Source: Bilifractor sp002394235 (lineage in GTDB: Bacteria; Bacillota; Clostridia; Lachnospirales; Lachnospiraceae). Taken from it: a stretch of 64,000 nucleotides of DNA. The DNA lies in the NCBI RefSeq assembly GCF_052118845.1, contig NZ_JBQKGJ010000018.1:1-64000 (forward strand). Direction: 5' to 3'. The position numbers were made by a program, and so were the translations under genes. Shown here piece by piece: positions 42,583-50,548 of the stretch (positions within the stretch are counted from its first letter, which is position 1; each line of letters starts with the position of its first letter). The notes beneath the pieces are model-generated. The model saw only the letters and a list, made by a program, of their open reading frames with translations, did no database searches and had not been told where the DNA came from.

Positions 42583-42700
42583 TTTTTCTACCTCCTATTC
42601 CGGGAATGCATCTCACAACAGTGAATACAGCTCCTCTGCAGTTCTTCCCCGCCTCCCGGCCGGCCCGCACACGGCCCGGCATTCCCGGAGACTGCTGCTT

Positions 42701-42802
42701 TCGCGTAACGAGATAAAACACGCTGCGCGAGTTTTATCTCGCTATCGCGACGCTCGCCGCACACGAATACTTCGCATTCGGCTGCGGCTCACTGTTCGCG
42801 TA
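42701..42802 (+). repeat. Type C palindromic repeat, copy 1
   Basis: CGAGATAAAACACGCTGCGC and GAGTTTTATCTCG form the first hairpin; GCCGCACACGAATACTTCGC and ATTCGGCTGCGGC form the second. TTCGCGTAA occurs at both ends as a direct repeat. Nearly identical to 45081-45177 and 57520-57620. Confidence 0.92.
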
Positions 42803-42898
42803 AAAAAAGACAGGCAGAGATGCTCTTATGATTAAGCATCTTTGCCTGTCATCAGTTCCCTATTCTATAAGAACACGCCCCAAAATAAAATACTCATT
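42803..42898 (-). terminator. Terminator with duplicated upstream sequence
   Basis: GACAGGCAGAGATGCT (42809-42824) pairs with AGCATCTTTGCCTGTC (42835-42850) and is followed by TTTTTTT on the minus strand. The adjoining CATCAGTTCCCTATTCTATA block is shared with the gltD terminator region. It would end the patA/ALDH transcript. Confidence 0.8.
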
Positions 42899-42900
42899 TT

Positions 42901-43485
42901 TGTGTATAAGCTCTTCGAAAACGCATCCAGGATCGTCACACGCAAAGCGCGTGTAAGAGACTGGATGCGATTTCGAAGGCAACAGGTATGAGCACGAAGT
43001 GACGCGCAAGCGGCACGAAAGTGCGAATGCCTGTTAGGATTGCGAGAGTGCGAAGCACGGAGCAATCCGCAGCTTATACACAAGTCCAGTCGCAATGTTC
43101 CTGGCACGCGGGGAGCTTGCTCACCGGCGGGCAGGAACATTAGCGACGACAACAGGTATGAGCATGAAGTGACGCGCAAGCGGCACGAGAATGCTCATAC
43201 CTGTTAGCGGTGCGAGAGCTGCGCAGCAGCGCAGCACCGCGGGGACTTATACACTTACACTGAATAAATAAGCTCTTCGAAAACGCATCCAGGCCGCCTG
43301 TCGCAAAGCGTGTGTAAGAGACTGGATGCGATTTCGAAGGCAACAGGTATGAGCACGAAGTGACGCGCTAGCGGCACGAAAGTGCGAATGCCTGTTAGGA
43401 TTGCGAGAGTGCGAAGCACGGAGCAATCCGCAGCTTATACACAAGTCCAGTCGCAATGTTCCTGGCACGCGGGGAACCTGCTCAG
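42901..43485 (+). repeat. Dispersed elements in tandem: A-B-A-B(partial)
   Basis: Type A at 42901-43080, type B at 43081-43254, type A at 43266-43442 and a truncated type B at 43443-43485. The two A copies differ at few positions. Type A arms: TTCGAAAACGCATCCAG/CTGGATGCGATTTCGAA; AACAGGTATGAGCA.../GAATGCCTGTT; GGATTGC...GTGCGAAGCAC...GCAATCC. The partial B copy reaches the aldehyde dehydrogenase stop codon. These repeats and the preceding ones fill 42583-43481. Confidence 0.92.
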
Positions 43486-44966
43486 TGTACATACCACCCG
43501 ACCGGATTCTCCGGATGCAGATTAATATTAATCTGCTTCGTCTCCTGATATTCATCCAGTCCCTGTACACTCAGCTCACGTCCTATGCCGCTCTTCTTGT
43601 AGCCGCCCCATGGTGCCTGGCAGAAGGTAGGCTGATCGCAGTTAATCCACGTGATTCCCGCACGGAGTTCTCTGGTGACGCGAAGTGCTCTCGCGCCGTC
43701 CCGGGTGATCACTGCTCCGGCAAGTCCGTATTCCGTATCGTTCGCAAGCGCCACAGCTTCCTCCTCTGTGTGGAATGTAAGCACGCTCAGAACCGGTCCG
43801 AAAATTTCTTCCTTTACGATGCGCATATCCGGCCTGCAGTGATCAAAGACAGTCGGTTCGATGTAATAGCCCTTGTCGCATCCGTTCTCTGTATAACGTT
43901 TTCCTCCGCATACGAGCTCGGCACCCTCCTCAATTCCGGTCCTGATGTAGGACAGGATCTTGTTCATCTGGTCCTCGGAAACCACAGGTCCAAGATCCGG
44001 ATTCTCCATTCCGGGGCCGATGGTAACTTTGGATGCCTTCTCAGCCAGACGTTTGATGAAGGCATCATGGATTCCATCCTGAATGATCAGTCTGGAAGTG
44101 GCCGAGCACACCTGGCCGCCGTTGAAAAAGATTCCGATCATGACCCATTCCACTGCGGCTTCAAGATCACAGTCATCGAAGATGACCACCGGAGATTTTC
44201 CGCCAAGCTCCAGACCTACCTTTTTCAGGTTGCCGGCTGCCGCCCGCGCGATTCCCTGACCGACCTTTGTGCTTCCGGTAAAGGTGATCATATCGACATC
44301 CTCACTCTCCGCGAACACATTTCCAACATTTGATCCGCTGCCCAGCACAAGATTTGCCGTTCCGGCGGGAAGCCCTGCCTCTTCAAAGAGATGAAACAGC
44401 TTTGCAGTGGACAGGGGTGCCTTGGAACTCGGCTTGAATACCAGGGAGTTTCCGGCTGCCAGACAGGGCGCCAGCTTCCAGCAGGACATCAGCAGCGGGT
44501 AGTTCCATGGCGTAATCTGCGCGCAGACACCCACCGGCTCCTTTACGGTCATATTCAGCATTTCGCCGAATCCGTTATTGGTCGCATAGGCACCGCCCTC
44601 CGGCTTATCAATCAGGCCGGCATAATAACGGAAGCATTCGGCGGCGTCTGAGACGTCACCCTCCGCCTCGCGGAGCGGTTTCCCATTGTCCAGGGTATCT
44701 GTCACGGCCAGATCATGGGCATTCTCATCGATCAGCTCCGCAATCCGATACAGGATTCCCGCTCTTGCCACACCCGGCATATCCCTCCAGGTGCGGTCTG
44801 TATAAAAGGATTTCTTCGCGGCGGCGATGGCTTCCTCCGCATCCTGCGGCACGCTGTCTGTCACAACACCGATCACACTGCCATCTGCGGGTCCGATCAC
44901 TTCCTCTGTTTTCCCGGATACGGATTCCTTCCAGACACCATTGATATAATTCTTTACGACTTCCAT
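43482..44966 (-). CDS. Aldehyde dehydrogenase (probably gamma-aminobutyraldehyde)
   Basis: A 494-residue NAD(P)-dependent aldehyde dehydrogenase with NAD-binding ITPWNYP (151-157), FTGSTKVG (229-236), catalytic Glu253 in ELGGKSP and Cys287 in GGQVCSA. With patA directly upstream, oxidation of 4-aminobutyraldehyde to GABA is likely; betaine aldehyde is the main alternative, given the similar family and the OpuC transporter elsewhere in the window. ATG 44966 has GGAGG; a longer frame to 45035 is repeat-derived. The stop codon falls inside the truncated type B element, so the element may have supplied the end of the gene. Cotranscription with patA is plausible though 270 bases separate them. Confidence 0.85.
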   Translation of the reverse strand: MEVVKNYINGVWKESVSGKTEEVIGPADGSVIGVVTDSVPQDAEEAIAAAKKSFYTDRTWRDMPGVARAGILYRIAELIDENAHDLAVTDTLDNGKPLREAEGDVSDAAECFRYYAGLIDKPEGGAYATNNGFGEMLNMTVKEPVGVCAQITPWNYPLLMSCWKLAPCLAAGNSLVFKPSSKAPLSTAKLFHLFEEAGLPAGTANLVLGSGSNVGNVFAESEDVDMITFTGSTKVGQGIARAAAGNLKKVGLELGGKSPVVIFDDCDLEAAVEWVMIGIFFNGGQVCSATSRLIIQDGIHDAFIKRLAEKASKVTIGPGMENPDLGPVVSEDQMNKILSYIRTGIEEGAELVCGGKRYTENGCDKGYYIEPTVFDHCRPDMRIVKEEIFGPVLSVLTFHTEEEAVALANDTEYGLAGAVITRDGARALRVTRELRAGITWINCDQPTFCQAPWGGYKKSGIGRELSVQGLDEYQETKQININLHPENPVGWYVH

Positions 44967-44999
44967 CCGTTTCCTCCTTGTATATAGGTTTTGCGAGAG

Positions 45000-45045
45000 T
45001 ACACAGCACGGATCCATCCGGAGCTTATGCCGCATGTGGTGCTAT
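45000..45045 (+). repeat. Degenerate 3' scrap of the nested-hairpin element
   Basis: ACACAGCACGGATCCATCCG, GAGCTTATGCCGCATGTGGT: a weathered version of GCACGGAGCAATCCGCAGCT plus the tail. Confidence 0.5.
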
Positions 45046-45080
45046 TCTTACATAGCGCTTACCCTGCTGCTCATGCAGAC

Positions 45081-45177
45081 AACGAGATAAAACACGCTGC
45101 GCGAGTTTTATCTCGCTATCGCGACGCTCGCCGCACACGAATACTTCGCATTCGGCTGCGGCTCACTGTTCGTGTAA
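45081..45177 (+). repeat. Type C palindromic repeat, copy 2
   Basis: Nearly identical to 42701-42802 over its whole length; ends GTTCGTGTAA instead of GTTCGCGTAA. Lies between patA and the aldehyde dehydrogenase gene. Confidence 0.92.
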
Positions 45178-45238
45178 TATTATTATCGTCTGAACTTACC
45201 TTATTTCGTAAGCTCAGACGATAATTATGATCCTGAAC

Positions 45239-46603
45239 TTACTTTGCCGCTCTTACGTCCGCGAGCGACTCATCCAGTCTCGTGATAACATCCTTGATAT
45301 CCTGCTCGGAGATAACTGCTGTCGGCTCGAAACGAATAGTCTTCGCGTTCACCAGTGTTCCCGCTGTCATGACCCTCCGGGCGAACAGGCCCTTAGCGGT
45401 CGCGTAGCCGACCTCGCAGTTCACGAACTCTACGGCGAGCATCAATCCTTCTCCGCGGACCTCCTGAATGATATCCGGATACTTCTCAGCCATGGACTGA
45501 AGTCCTGCCTTCAGAACCTTTCCTTTTTCTCTGCATACGCCCGGGATATCGTTCTTCAGCATATAGCGGATCGTTGCAAGTGCCGCCGCGCAGCATACCG
45601 GGTTTCCTCCGAAGGTCGGAGAGCCAAGCAGCCACGGGTTGTCGATCAGCTGCTGTCCCCACATCTTCGGCTTGAAAATGATTCCGGTGATCGGCATGAT
45701 GCCGCCGCCGAAGGCTTTACCGAAGGTCATGATATCCGGAGTAACTCCCTCTGCCTCACACCTCCACATCGTGCCGGTACGGCCCATGCCGGTCTGGATC
45801 TCATCGAAGATCAGCGCAACGCCGGTCTCGTCACAGATGTCACGAAGCTGCTGCAGATATCCCTTCGGAGGAACGATGACTCCCGCCTCACCCTGAATCG
45901 GCTCCGCGATAACTGCCGCAACACTCTCACCGACTGCCTGAAGGTTCTTGATTGCCTTTCTTACATCCTCTGCGTTTCCGTACTCAACATGCTGTACCTG
46001 CTGTACCATCGGTGTGTACGGTACACGGTAGGTATCCTTGCCTCCTACAGAGATCGCACCCATGGATTTGCCGTGGAATGCGCCTACCATGGAGATGTAC
46101 CATCTGCCGCCGGTAGCGATACGTGCCAGTTTCAGAGCCATCTCAACGGCCTCGGCTCCGCCGTTTGTGAAGAAGCACTGCTGCAGATCACCTGGTGTGA
46201 TGTCCGCGAGTGCCTTTGCCAGATATCCTCTCAGCGGATCCAGCAACTCCTGTGAGTGAAGTGCCTGATGATCGAGCTGTTTCTTCACAACGTCCAGGAT
46301 TTCCGGATTTCTGTGTCCGCAGGTGTAGATTCCGAAGCCGCCCAGACAGTCGATGAATTTCTCACCGTTCAGCCCGTATACGTACGCGCCGCCGTCCTCC
46401 CACTCGAGAACCGCTCCGCCTTCCGAATCGGAGGATACGGACTTTCTGTATTTCAGCCAGCCCGGGCTGACATAGTTGTTGAAGTAATCCAGCGTCTCAG
46501 CGACCATTCTCTTCTTCTCGTCTTTCGGAATGTCCTTGCTGTCCGTCTCGATAAGACCTATAATACGATCCAGATCCTTGATTGTCTTTGCTGTGTCTGC
46601 CAT
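45239..46603 (-). CDS. patA: Putrescine aminotransferase (class III, PLP)
   Basis: The 454-residue protein follows E. coli YgjG/PatA closely as I remember it: NPGFLEYRKSV-like SPGWLKYRKSV (46-56), FIDCLGGFGI (83-92), LHSQELLDPLR (115-125), AFHGKS (175-180), EPIQGE (234-239), DEIQTGMGRTG (267-277) and PLP lysine K296 in TFGKAFGGG. It transfers an amino group from putrescine to 2-oxoglutarate, giving 4-aminobutyraldehyde and glutamate. GGAGGAAAAAAC precedes ATG 46603. The leader contains a tandem repeat and a strong terminator-like hairpin (46792-46829). The divergent LuxR-type gene may regulate it (inference). Confidence 0.9.
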   Translation of the reverse strand: MADTAKTIKDLDRIIGLIETDSKDIPKDEKKRMVAETLDYFNNYVSPGWLKYRKSVSSDSEGGAVLEWEDGGAYVYGLNGEKFIDCLGGFGIYTCGHRNPEILDVVKKQLDHQALHSQELLDPLRGYLAKALADITPGDLQQCFFTNGGAEAVEMALKLARIATGGRWYISMVGAFHGKSMGAISVGGKDTYRVPYTPMVQQVQHVEYGNAEDVRKAIKNLQAVGESVAAVIAEPIQGEAGVIVPPKGYLQQLRDICDETGVALIFDEIQTGMGRTGTMWRCEAEGVTPDIMTFGKAFGGGIMPITGIIFKPKMWGQQLIDNPWLLGSPTFGGNPVCCAAALATIRYMLKNDIPGVCREKGKVLKAGLQSMAEKYPDIIQEVRGEGLMLAVEFVNCEVGYATAKGLFARRVMTAGTLVNAKTIRFEPTAVISEQDIKDVITRLDESLADVRAAK

Positions 46604-46667
46604 AGTTTTTTCCTCCTGTTTATAACTGTTGATAACTGTTGAAAACTCTGTAAACTGACAGTCCTAT

Positions 46668-46742
46668 AACTGCAGGTCCTGTAACCGCAGATTCTGAAAC
46701 AGCAGGTTCTGTTTCCGCAGATCCTTTCCCTGCGGATCCGGG
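46668..46742. repeat. 15-bp tandem repeat x5 upstream of patA
   Basis: Units start at 46668, 46683, 46698, 46713 and 46728, with consensus AACYGCAGRTYCTGT. ATAACTGTTG is also doubled at 46622-46641. Confidence 0.75.
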
Positions 46743-46791
46743 CAGCTGTACATTCAGGCAGCAGCTGCTTCGGTTTCCTGCAGATACTGAT

Positions 46792-46829
46792 AAAAAAAGC
46801 GCATCCGTCATGACGAGTGACAGATACGC
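46792..46829 (-). terminator. Terminator in the patA leader
   Basis: GCGTATCTGTCA/TGACGGATGCGC (12-bp stem) followed by TTTTTTT on the minus strand, about 190 bases before patA. A TATAAT box lies at 46862-46867. No minus-strand gene precedes it, so it ends a very short RNA or works as an attenuator. Confidence 0.7.
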
Positions 46830-47034
46830 CTTTGTATCGGTGCTGTTATATTTAACTGCTGATTATATTCTAGCAAAGTCCGAAACCCGTTGCCATTCCC
46901 GGATTCTGCGATTTTTATACTTGATTTCCGGTATTTGCAGGTACTTTCTTCCAGGATACCATAATCCTGTACGATCCCGTGATATCGCAGCTTCCCCTGG
47001 TAAATAAACCGACTTAAAATGAGGTGACAGAATA

Positions 47035-47835
47035 ATGGATACCAATCATCTGCTGATCTTCAGTGATCTCCTGTACTCTTTGTATACTTCCAACGATGCA
47101 GAGGGAATCAACCACGATCTCCTTTCCTATCTCCGGATGCTGATTCCGAGTCCCTACGCCAGTCTTCTGACTGCGGACCCTGATGCGCCCCGCTTCACCT
47201 TCAATGGTGTGTACTGCGATCCGGCAGATTTTACCGCCGCGGAGCAGAAATACATCGATAACTACGAGGACGACGAAATCCAGTGGATGCTCCACTCCAA
47301 GGTCTCCACGGTGCTTCGGGAAAGCGATCTTCTAAAGAACGAAAGCCGCCTTCATTCCGCGATTTATGAAAAGTGTTACCGCCCATATCATATCTATGAC
47401 ACCCTTCAGATGTCGATCGTGTATGAACGGAAGTTTCTGGGCGTGATCACACTGTTCCGCACCCGGGAGGATCCGCCCTTCTCAGAAGACGACATGACGC
47501 TGCTGAAGTCTCTCGACAAGCATCTGAACTTCATCTACGGCCGTCTGCTTCTGAAAGCTCCGGACACATTTCCCGCAAATTCCGCATCCGCAGTCCTCAC
47601 CACAGAACGGGCAGACGCCCTGATCGAAAAAGCCGCTCTGACCCGGAGGGAGGCTGAGATCGTCCGGCTTGTCATGAAGGCGCTTCCAAATGCACAGATC
47701 CGCGAACAGCTCCATATCACGGACAACACCCTGCAGAAACACATGCAGAACATCTACCGGAAGCTTCATATCTCTTCACGGCTGGAGCTTTTCCGGATCA
47801 TGTCCGGAACGGACGGCGCAGGGACCGGTCTCTGA
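47035..47835 (+). CDS. LuxR-type transcriptional regulator with GAF-like sensor
   Basis: The 266-residue protein has an N-terminal GAF-like region (about 1-165, no recognisable ligand motif) and a C-terminal LuxR helix-turn-helix (about 200-262: LTRREAEIVRLV, NAQIREQLHITDNTLQKHMQ, YRKLHISSRLELF). It is divergent from patA, with about 430 bases between, which fits control of putrescine degradation, though this is inference. A GAGGTGA ribosome site precedes ATG 47035. The stop codon is inside a terminator hairpin (47819-47853). Confidence 0.85.
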   Translation: MDTNHLLIFSDLLYSLYTSNDAEGINHDLLSYLRMLIPSPYASLLTADPDAPRFTFNGVYCDPADFTAAEQKYIDNYEDDEIQWMLHSKVSTVLRESDLLKNESRLHSAIYEKCYRPYHIYDTLQMSIVYERKFLGVITLFRTREDPPFSEDDMTLLKSLDKHLNFIYGRLLLKAPDTFPANSASAVLTTERADALIEKAALTRREAEIVRLVMKALPNAQIREQLHITDNTLQKHMQNIYRKLHISSRLELFRIMSGTDGAGTGL

Positions 47836-47853
47836 CCGTCCCTGATTTTCCTT
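47819..47853 (+). terminator. Terminator after the LuxR-type gene
   Basis: CAGGGAC/GTCCCTG with inner GGT/ACC, then ATTTTCCTTTCTT. The gene's own TGA is part of the loop side. Confidence 0.8.
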
Positions 47854-47855
47854 TC

Positions 47856-49502
47856 TTAATCATTCACCTGTTTACAAATCTTCAGCGCATCATTCGTGAT
47901 TTTGCCGCAGCACATCGTGAAGACGACACGATTGTCCATGATCTCCTCCTCCGGCATGGTGAACAGATTCTCCTTCAGCACAATGATGTCCGCATATTTT
48001 CCCTCCTCGAGGCTTCCGATCCTGTCCTCCATGTGGTATGCGCGCGCGGCGTTGAAGGTATACCCGGACAGAACCTGCAGCATCGTCAGTTTTTCCTCCG
48101 GATTGAATCCGGTCGGATGATGCTGATAATCCTTTCGCGTGACTGCGGTATATATCGTCTGGAACGGATCAATGCCGACCACAGGAAAATCGGTTCCGAT
48201 CGCCAGCGTTCCCGTCGCCTCGGCCATGGAGCGAAGCGGCCATTCATAGCGGATTCTCTCTTTTCCGATATGAAGGATCTTGCCGTTCTCATCCAGAACC
48301 AGATGTGCCGGCTGCATGGACGGAATCACGTGAAGCTTCCGGAAGCGCGGGATATCCGAGGGATCGATATTCTCGATATGCTCAATTGTATTGTGATAAT
48401 CCCTGTCCCCGTTGGCGCGGATCGAATCCTCGAAGAGATTCAGCGCCATCCGGACGGAGCCATCCGCAATGCAGTGCAGCCTGACGGAAAATCCTTCCCT
48501 GTTTGCGGCAATGACAGACTGTCTGACGTCGTCATACTCCCGCAGAGGCACCCCGATTCCGCAGGTATCCGGCCGGTCCGTATAGGGCTTCAGAAGAAGA
48601 CCGGTGTAGGTCTCTGTAACCCCGTCAAGGAATCCCTTCACACCCGGGATGTCAAACCACTTCCCGGCAAACTGCTTCTTCCATTTCTCTGCCGCGGAAA
48701 AATCCGTATAACCGAACAGACGCGGGAACAGGTACAGATGAGCGCTCATCCTGTCCTCTTCTGCCATCGAATGAATCATCTCACAGAGATGATTGTTCTC
48801 CTCATTGTAATCGGGTGCGAACATCTCGCTGAGCGCGGTGATGCCGTATCCGGCCAGAACCCTCTCGAAATCCTCAATAATCTTCCGATACTCATCATCC
48901 GGAAAGGTGCGGAACACCTTATCCGCAGGCTCATACGCGGCCGGCTCGATCAGCATTCCACTCAGCTCTCCATCCGGAAGAAGACCGACAGAACCGCTCT
49001 CAGGCTTCATGTCCTGCGTAATCCCGCACAGTTGAAGTGCCGCACTGTTCAGCCAGTAGCTGTGCGCGTCCGCGCATTTCAGCAGAACAGGACGGTCCGG
49101 AACCACCGCGTCGAGACTTTTTTTCGTCGGAAGCGTCGTCGTCCTCCACTTCGGAAGAAACCATCCGCTTCCCCGAATCACCTTTTCCTCCGGGTGCTTT
49201 GCCGCGTATTCTCCGACGATCCGCGCACAGTCGTCCTCGGAGACCGAATCCGCGATCTCACTGCACACATGCTCGCTGTTCTCCATGGCTCCGGTAAAAA
49301 AATGCGTGTGCGCATCGATAAATCCCGGCATCACCAGCCGGTCGCCGAAATCCAGAACTTTTATCCCATCCGGAAGCACCTCTACGTTCACATCATACGG
49401 AAGAATTTTCCGGATCACTCCATCCTCCACAAGAATCGACTCCGGGGAAGGCAGAGCGTCATGTCCGTTGTATACCGCCGTACTTCTGATCAAATATTTC
49501 AT
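47856..49502 (-). CDS. Metal-dependent amidohydrolase (YtcJ-like)
   Basis: The 548-residue protein is an amidohydrolase-superfamily enzyme: DAHTHFF metal motif (about 63-69), a large TIM-barrel with VKGFLDGVTE (about 278), RLHCIADGSV (about 340), IEHIENID (about 372) and GTDFPV (about 444), ending with a small beta-sandwich (KYADIIVL). It resembles YtcJ-type enzymes with unknown substrates. ATG 49502 has AAGGAC upstream; a start at 49541 runs into repeat DNA. It may hydrolyse an N-acyl or cyclic amide; no neighbour gives a clue. Cytoplasmic, no signal peptide. Confidence 0.8.
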   Translation of the reverse strand: MKYLIRSTAVYNGHDALPSPESILVEDGVIRKILPYDVNVEVLPDGIKVLDFGDRLVMPGFIDAHTHFFTGAMENSEHVCSEIADSVSEDDCARIVGEYAAKHPEEKVIRGSGWFLPKWRTTTLPTKKSLDAVVPDRPVLLKCADAHSYWLNSAALQLCGITQDMKPESGSVGLLPDGELSGMLIEPAAYEPADKVFRTFPDDEYRKIIEDFERVLAGYGITALSEMFAPDYNEENNHLCEMIHSMAEEDRMSAHLYLFPRLFGYTDFSAAEKWKKQFAGKWFDIPGVKGFLDGVTETYTGLLLKPYTDRPDTCGIGVPLREYDDVRQSVIAANREGFSVRLHCIADGSVRMALNLFEDSIRANGDRDYHNTIEHIENIDPSDIPRFRKLHVIPSMQPAHLVLDENGKILHIGKERIRYEWPLRSMAEATGTLAIGTDFPVVGIDPFQTIYTAVTRKDYQHHPTGFNPEEKLTMLQVLSGYTFNAARAYHMEDRIGSLEEGKYADIIVLKENLFTMPEEEIMDNRVVFTMCCGKITNDALKICKQVND

Positions 49503-49514
49503 AAAATAAAGTCC

Positions 49515-49611
49515 TTTCGTTTGCTGCAGGCAGAAACTCACTGCCTGTCATTTACTGCAGGCGAAATCCACTGCACTGCCTTTCGTTTGCTGCAGGCGAA
49601 AACCCACTGCC
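49515..49611. repeat. 31-35-bp tandem repeat x3
   Basis: Units begin at 49515, 49546 and 49581 with core TTTGCTGCAGGCRRAAAC and CACTGCC. Confidence 0.8.
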
Positions 49612-49624
49612 TTCAGGCAGTGGG
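49599..49624 (-). terminator. Terminator after the cytidylate-kinase-like gene
   Basis: CCCACTGCC/GGCAGTGGG with loop TTCA (49603-49624), then TTTT on the minus strand. It partly overlaps the third unit of the repeat array. Confidence 0.8.
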
Positions 49625-49642
49625 CAGTTGACGATCATCGTC

Positions 49643-50257
49643 TCACAAACTGAATTTCCGTCTGACCGCGTCCGTAAGATATTCCGCAGTGCCCTGCACG
49701 CCGAACAGACTGCTGTTGATCATGATGTCCTTATACCTCTTATCGTCCGGCAAATAGCCCGCGTAATGCATCTGATATTCATCTCTCGCGTCATCTACTG
49801 CCTTGATCATGCGGCGTGCCTCCTGCTCCTCCAGTTTCAGATCATAGATGCAGTGATGCAGTCTGTCCGAATAGGAAGCGTAGATATAGATATGCATCGT
49901 GTTCGGCATCTCAGCCAGAATAAAATCCGAGCACCGGCCGACGATAATGCAGGATTCCCTCTGCGCCAGAAACTTAATGATGTTCTGCTGTGTATGAAAA
50001 ATCTTGTCCTGCACATCACTTGTGCCTCCGCCCAGCGGAAACTGCATCCGGGAGAACGGATTCTCGACGCCCTTCCTCGCCGATTCCTCCGATTCCTCAA
50101 TCACCGAGGCCGGAAGATCCAGCTCCTGCGCGGCCTTCTCAATCAGATCTCTGTCGTAATACTCGACTCCCAGATCCTCTGCCATACGCTTTGCGATCGG
50201 TCTTCCCATGCTGCCAAACTGTCGGTTCACGGTTACCACAAATTTACTCTTGCTCAT
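49643..50257 (-). CDS. Cytidylate-kinase-like family protein
   Basis: The 204-residue protein starts MSKSKFVVTVNRQFGSMGRP with the modified P-loop of the Cytidylate_kin2 family (RQFGSMGRPIAKRMAEDLG), then YYDRDLIEKAA (about 31-41) and CIIVGRCSDF (about 93-102). Such proteins resemble CMP kinase but lack a standard GxxxxGKST loop; substrate unknown. The start at 50257 is used because GAGG lies 7 bases upstream; upstream codons to 50380 are tandem-repeat DNA. Flanked by repeats on both sides. Monocistronic. Confidence 0.8.
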   Translation of the reverse strand: MSKSKFVVTVNRQFGSMGRPIAKRMAEDLGVEYYDRDLIEKAAQELDLPASVIEESEESARKGVENPFSRMQFPLGGGTSDVQDKIFHTQQNIIKFLAQRESCIIVGRCSDFILAEMPNTMHIYIYASYSDRLHHCIYDLKLEEQEARRMIKAVDDARDEYQMHYAGYLPDDKRYKDIMINSSLFGVQGTAEYLTDAVRRKFSL

Positions 50258-50289
50258 AATCATTCCTCTTTCTAAATAAACAACCGGAC

Positions 50290-50407
50290 GGTATGAAGCG
50301 CCACGTACTGTATGGAGCACCACAGGCTGAGTGAAGCACCACGCGCTATACGGAGCACCACAGGCTGAATGAAACACCACGCGCTATACGGAGCACCACA
50401 GGCTGTA
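50290..50407. repeat. ~38-bp tandem repeat x3 (two half-units each)
   Basis: CGGAGCACCACAGGCTGA alternates with GTGAAGCACCACGCGCTATA from 50290 to 50407. It is upstream of the cytidylate-kinase-like gene. Confidence 0.85.
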
Positions 50408-50479
50408 CATGTCCGGCCACAGATTTCCTCCCACAACAATTGCCCGATCACTGCCTGTCCGGATATTTACGCATCTCAT

Positions 50480-50548
50480 ATCATATCCGATAACCTTCTG
50501 CGCTACATGACAAATCCGATAACCTGCTACGCTACATGACAAATCCGC
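50480..50548 (-). repeat. 29-30-bp tandem repeat over the nhaC 3' end
   Basis: The last codons and TAG stop of the antiporter gene (50532) are copied downstream at about 50510 and 50480; core GGATTTGTCATGTAGCG. Confidence 0.85.

Noticed and set aside
42865..43570. Short Cys/His-rich ORFs across the A/B elements
   Set aside because: Frames through nested hairpins; they lack ribosome sites and change with the arms.
46863..47045. Minus-strand 60-codon ORF before the patA leader terminator
   Set aside because: No ribosome site and it overlaps the LuxR-type start region; chance frame.
48033..49631. 532-codon plus-strand ORF
   Set aside because: Complementary frame of the amidohydrolase gene; no start signal or family features.
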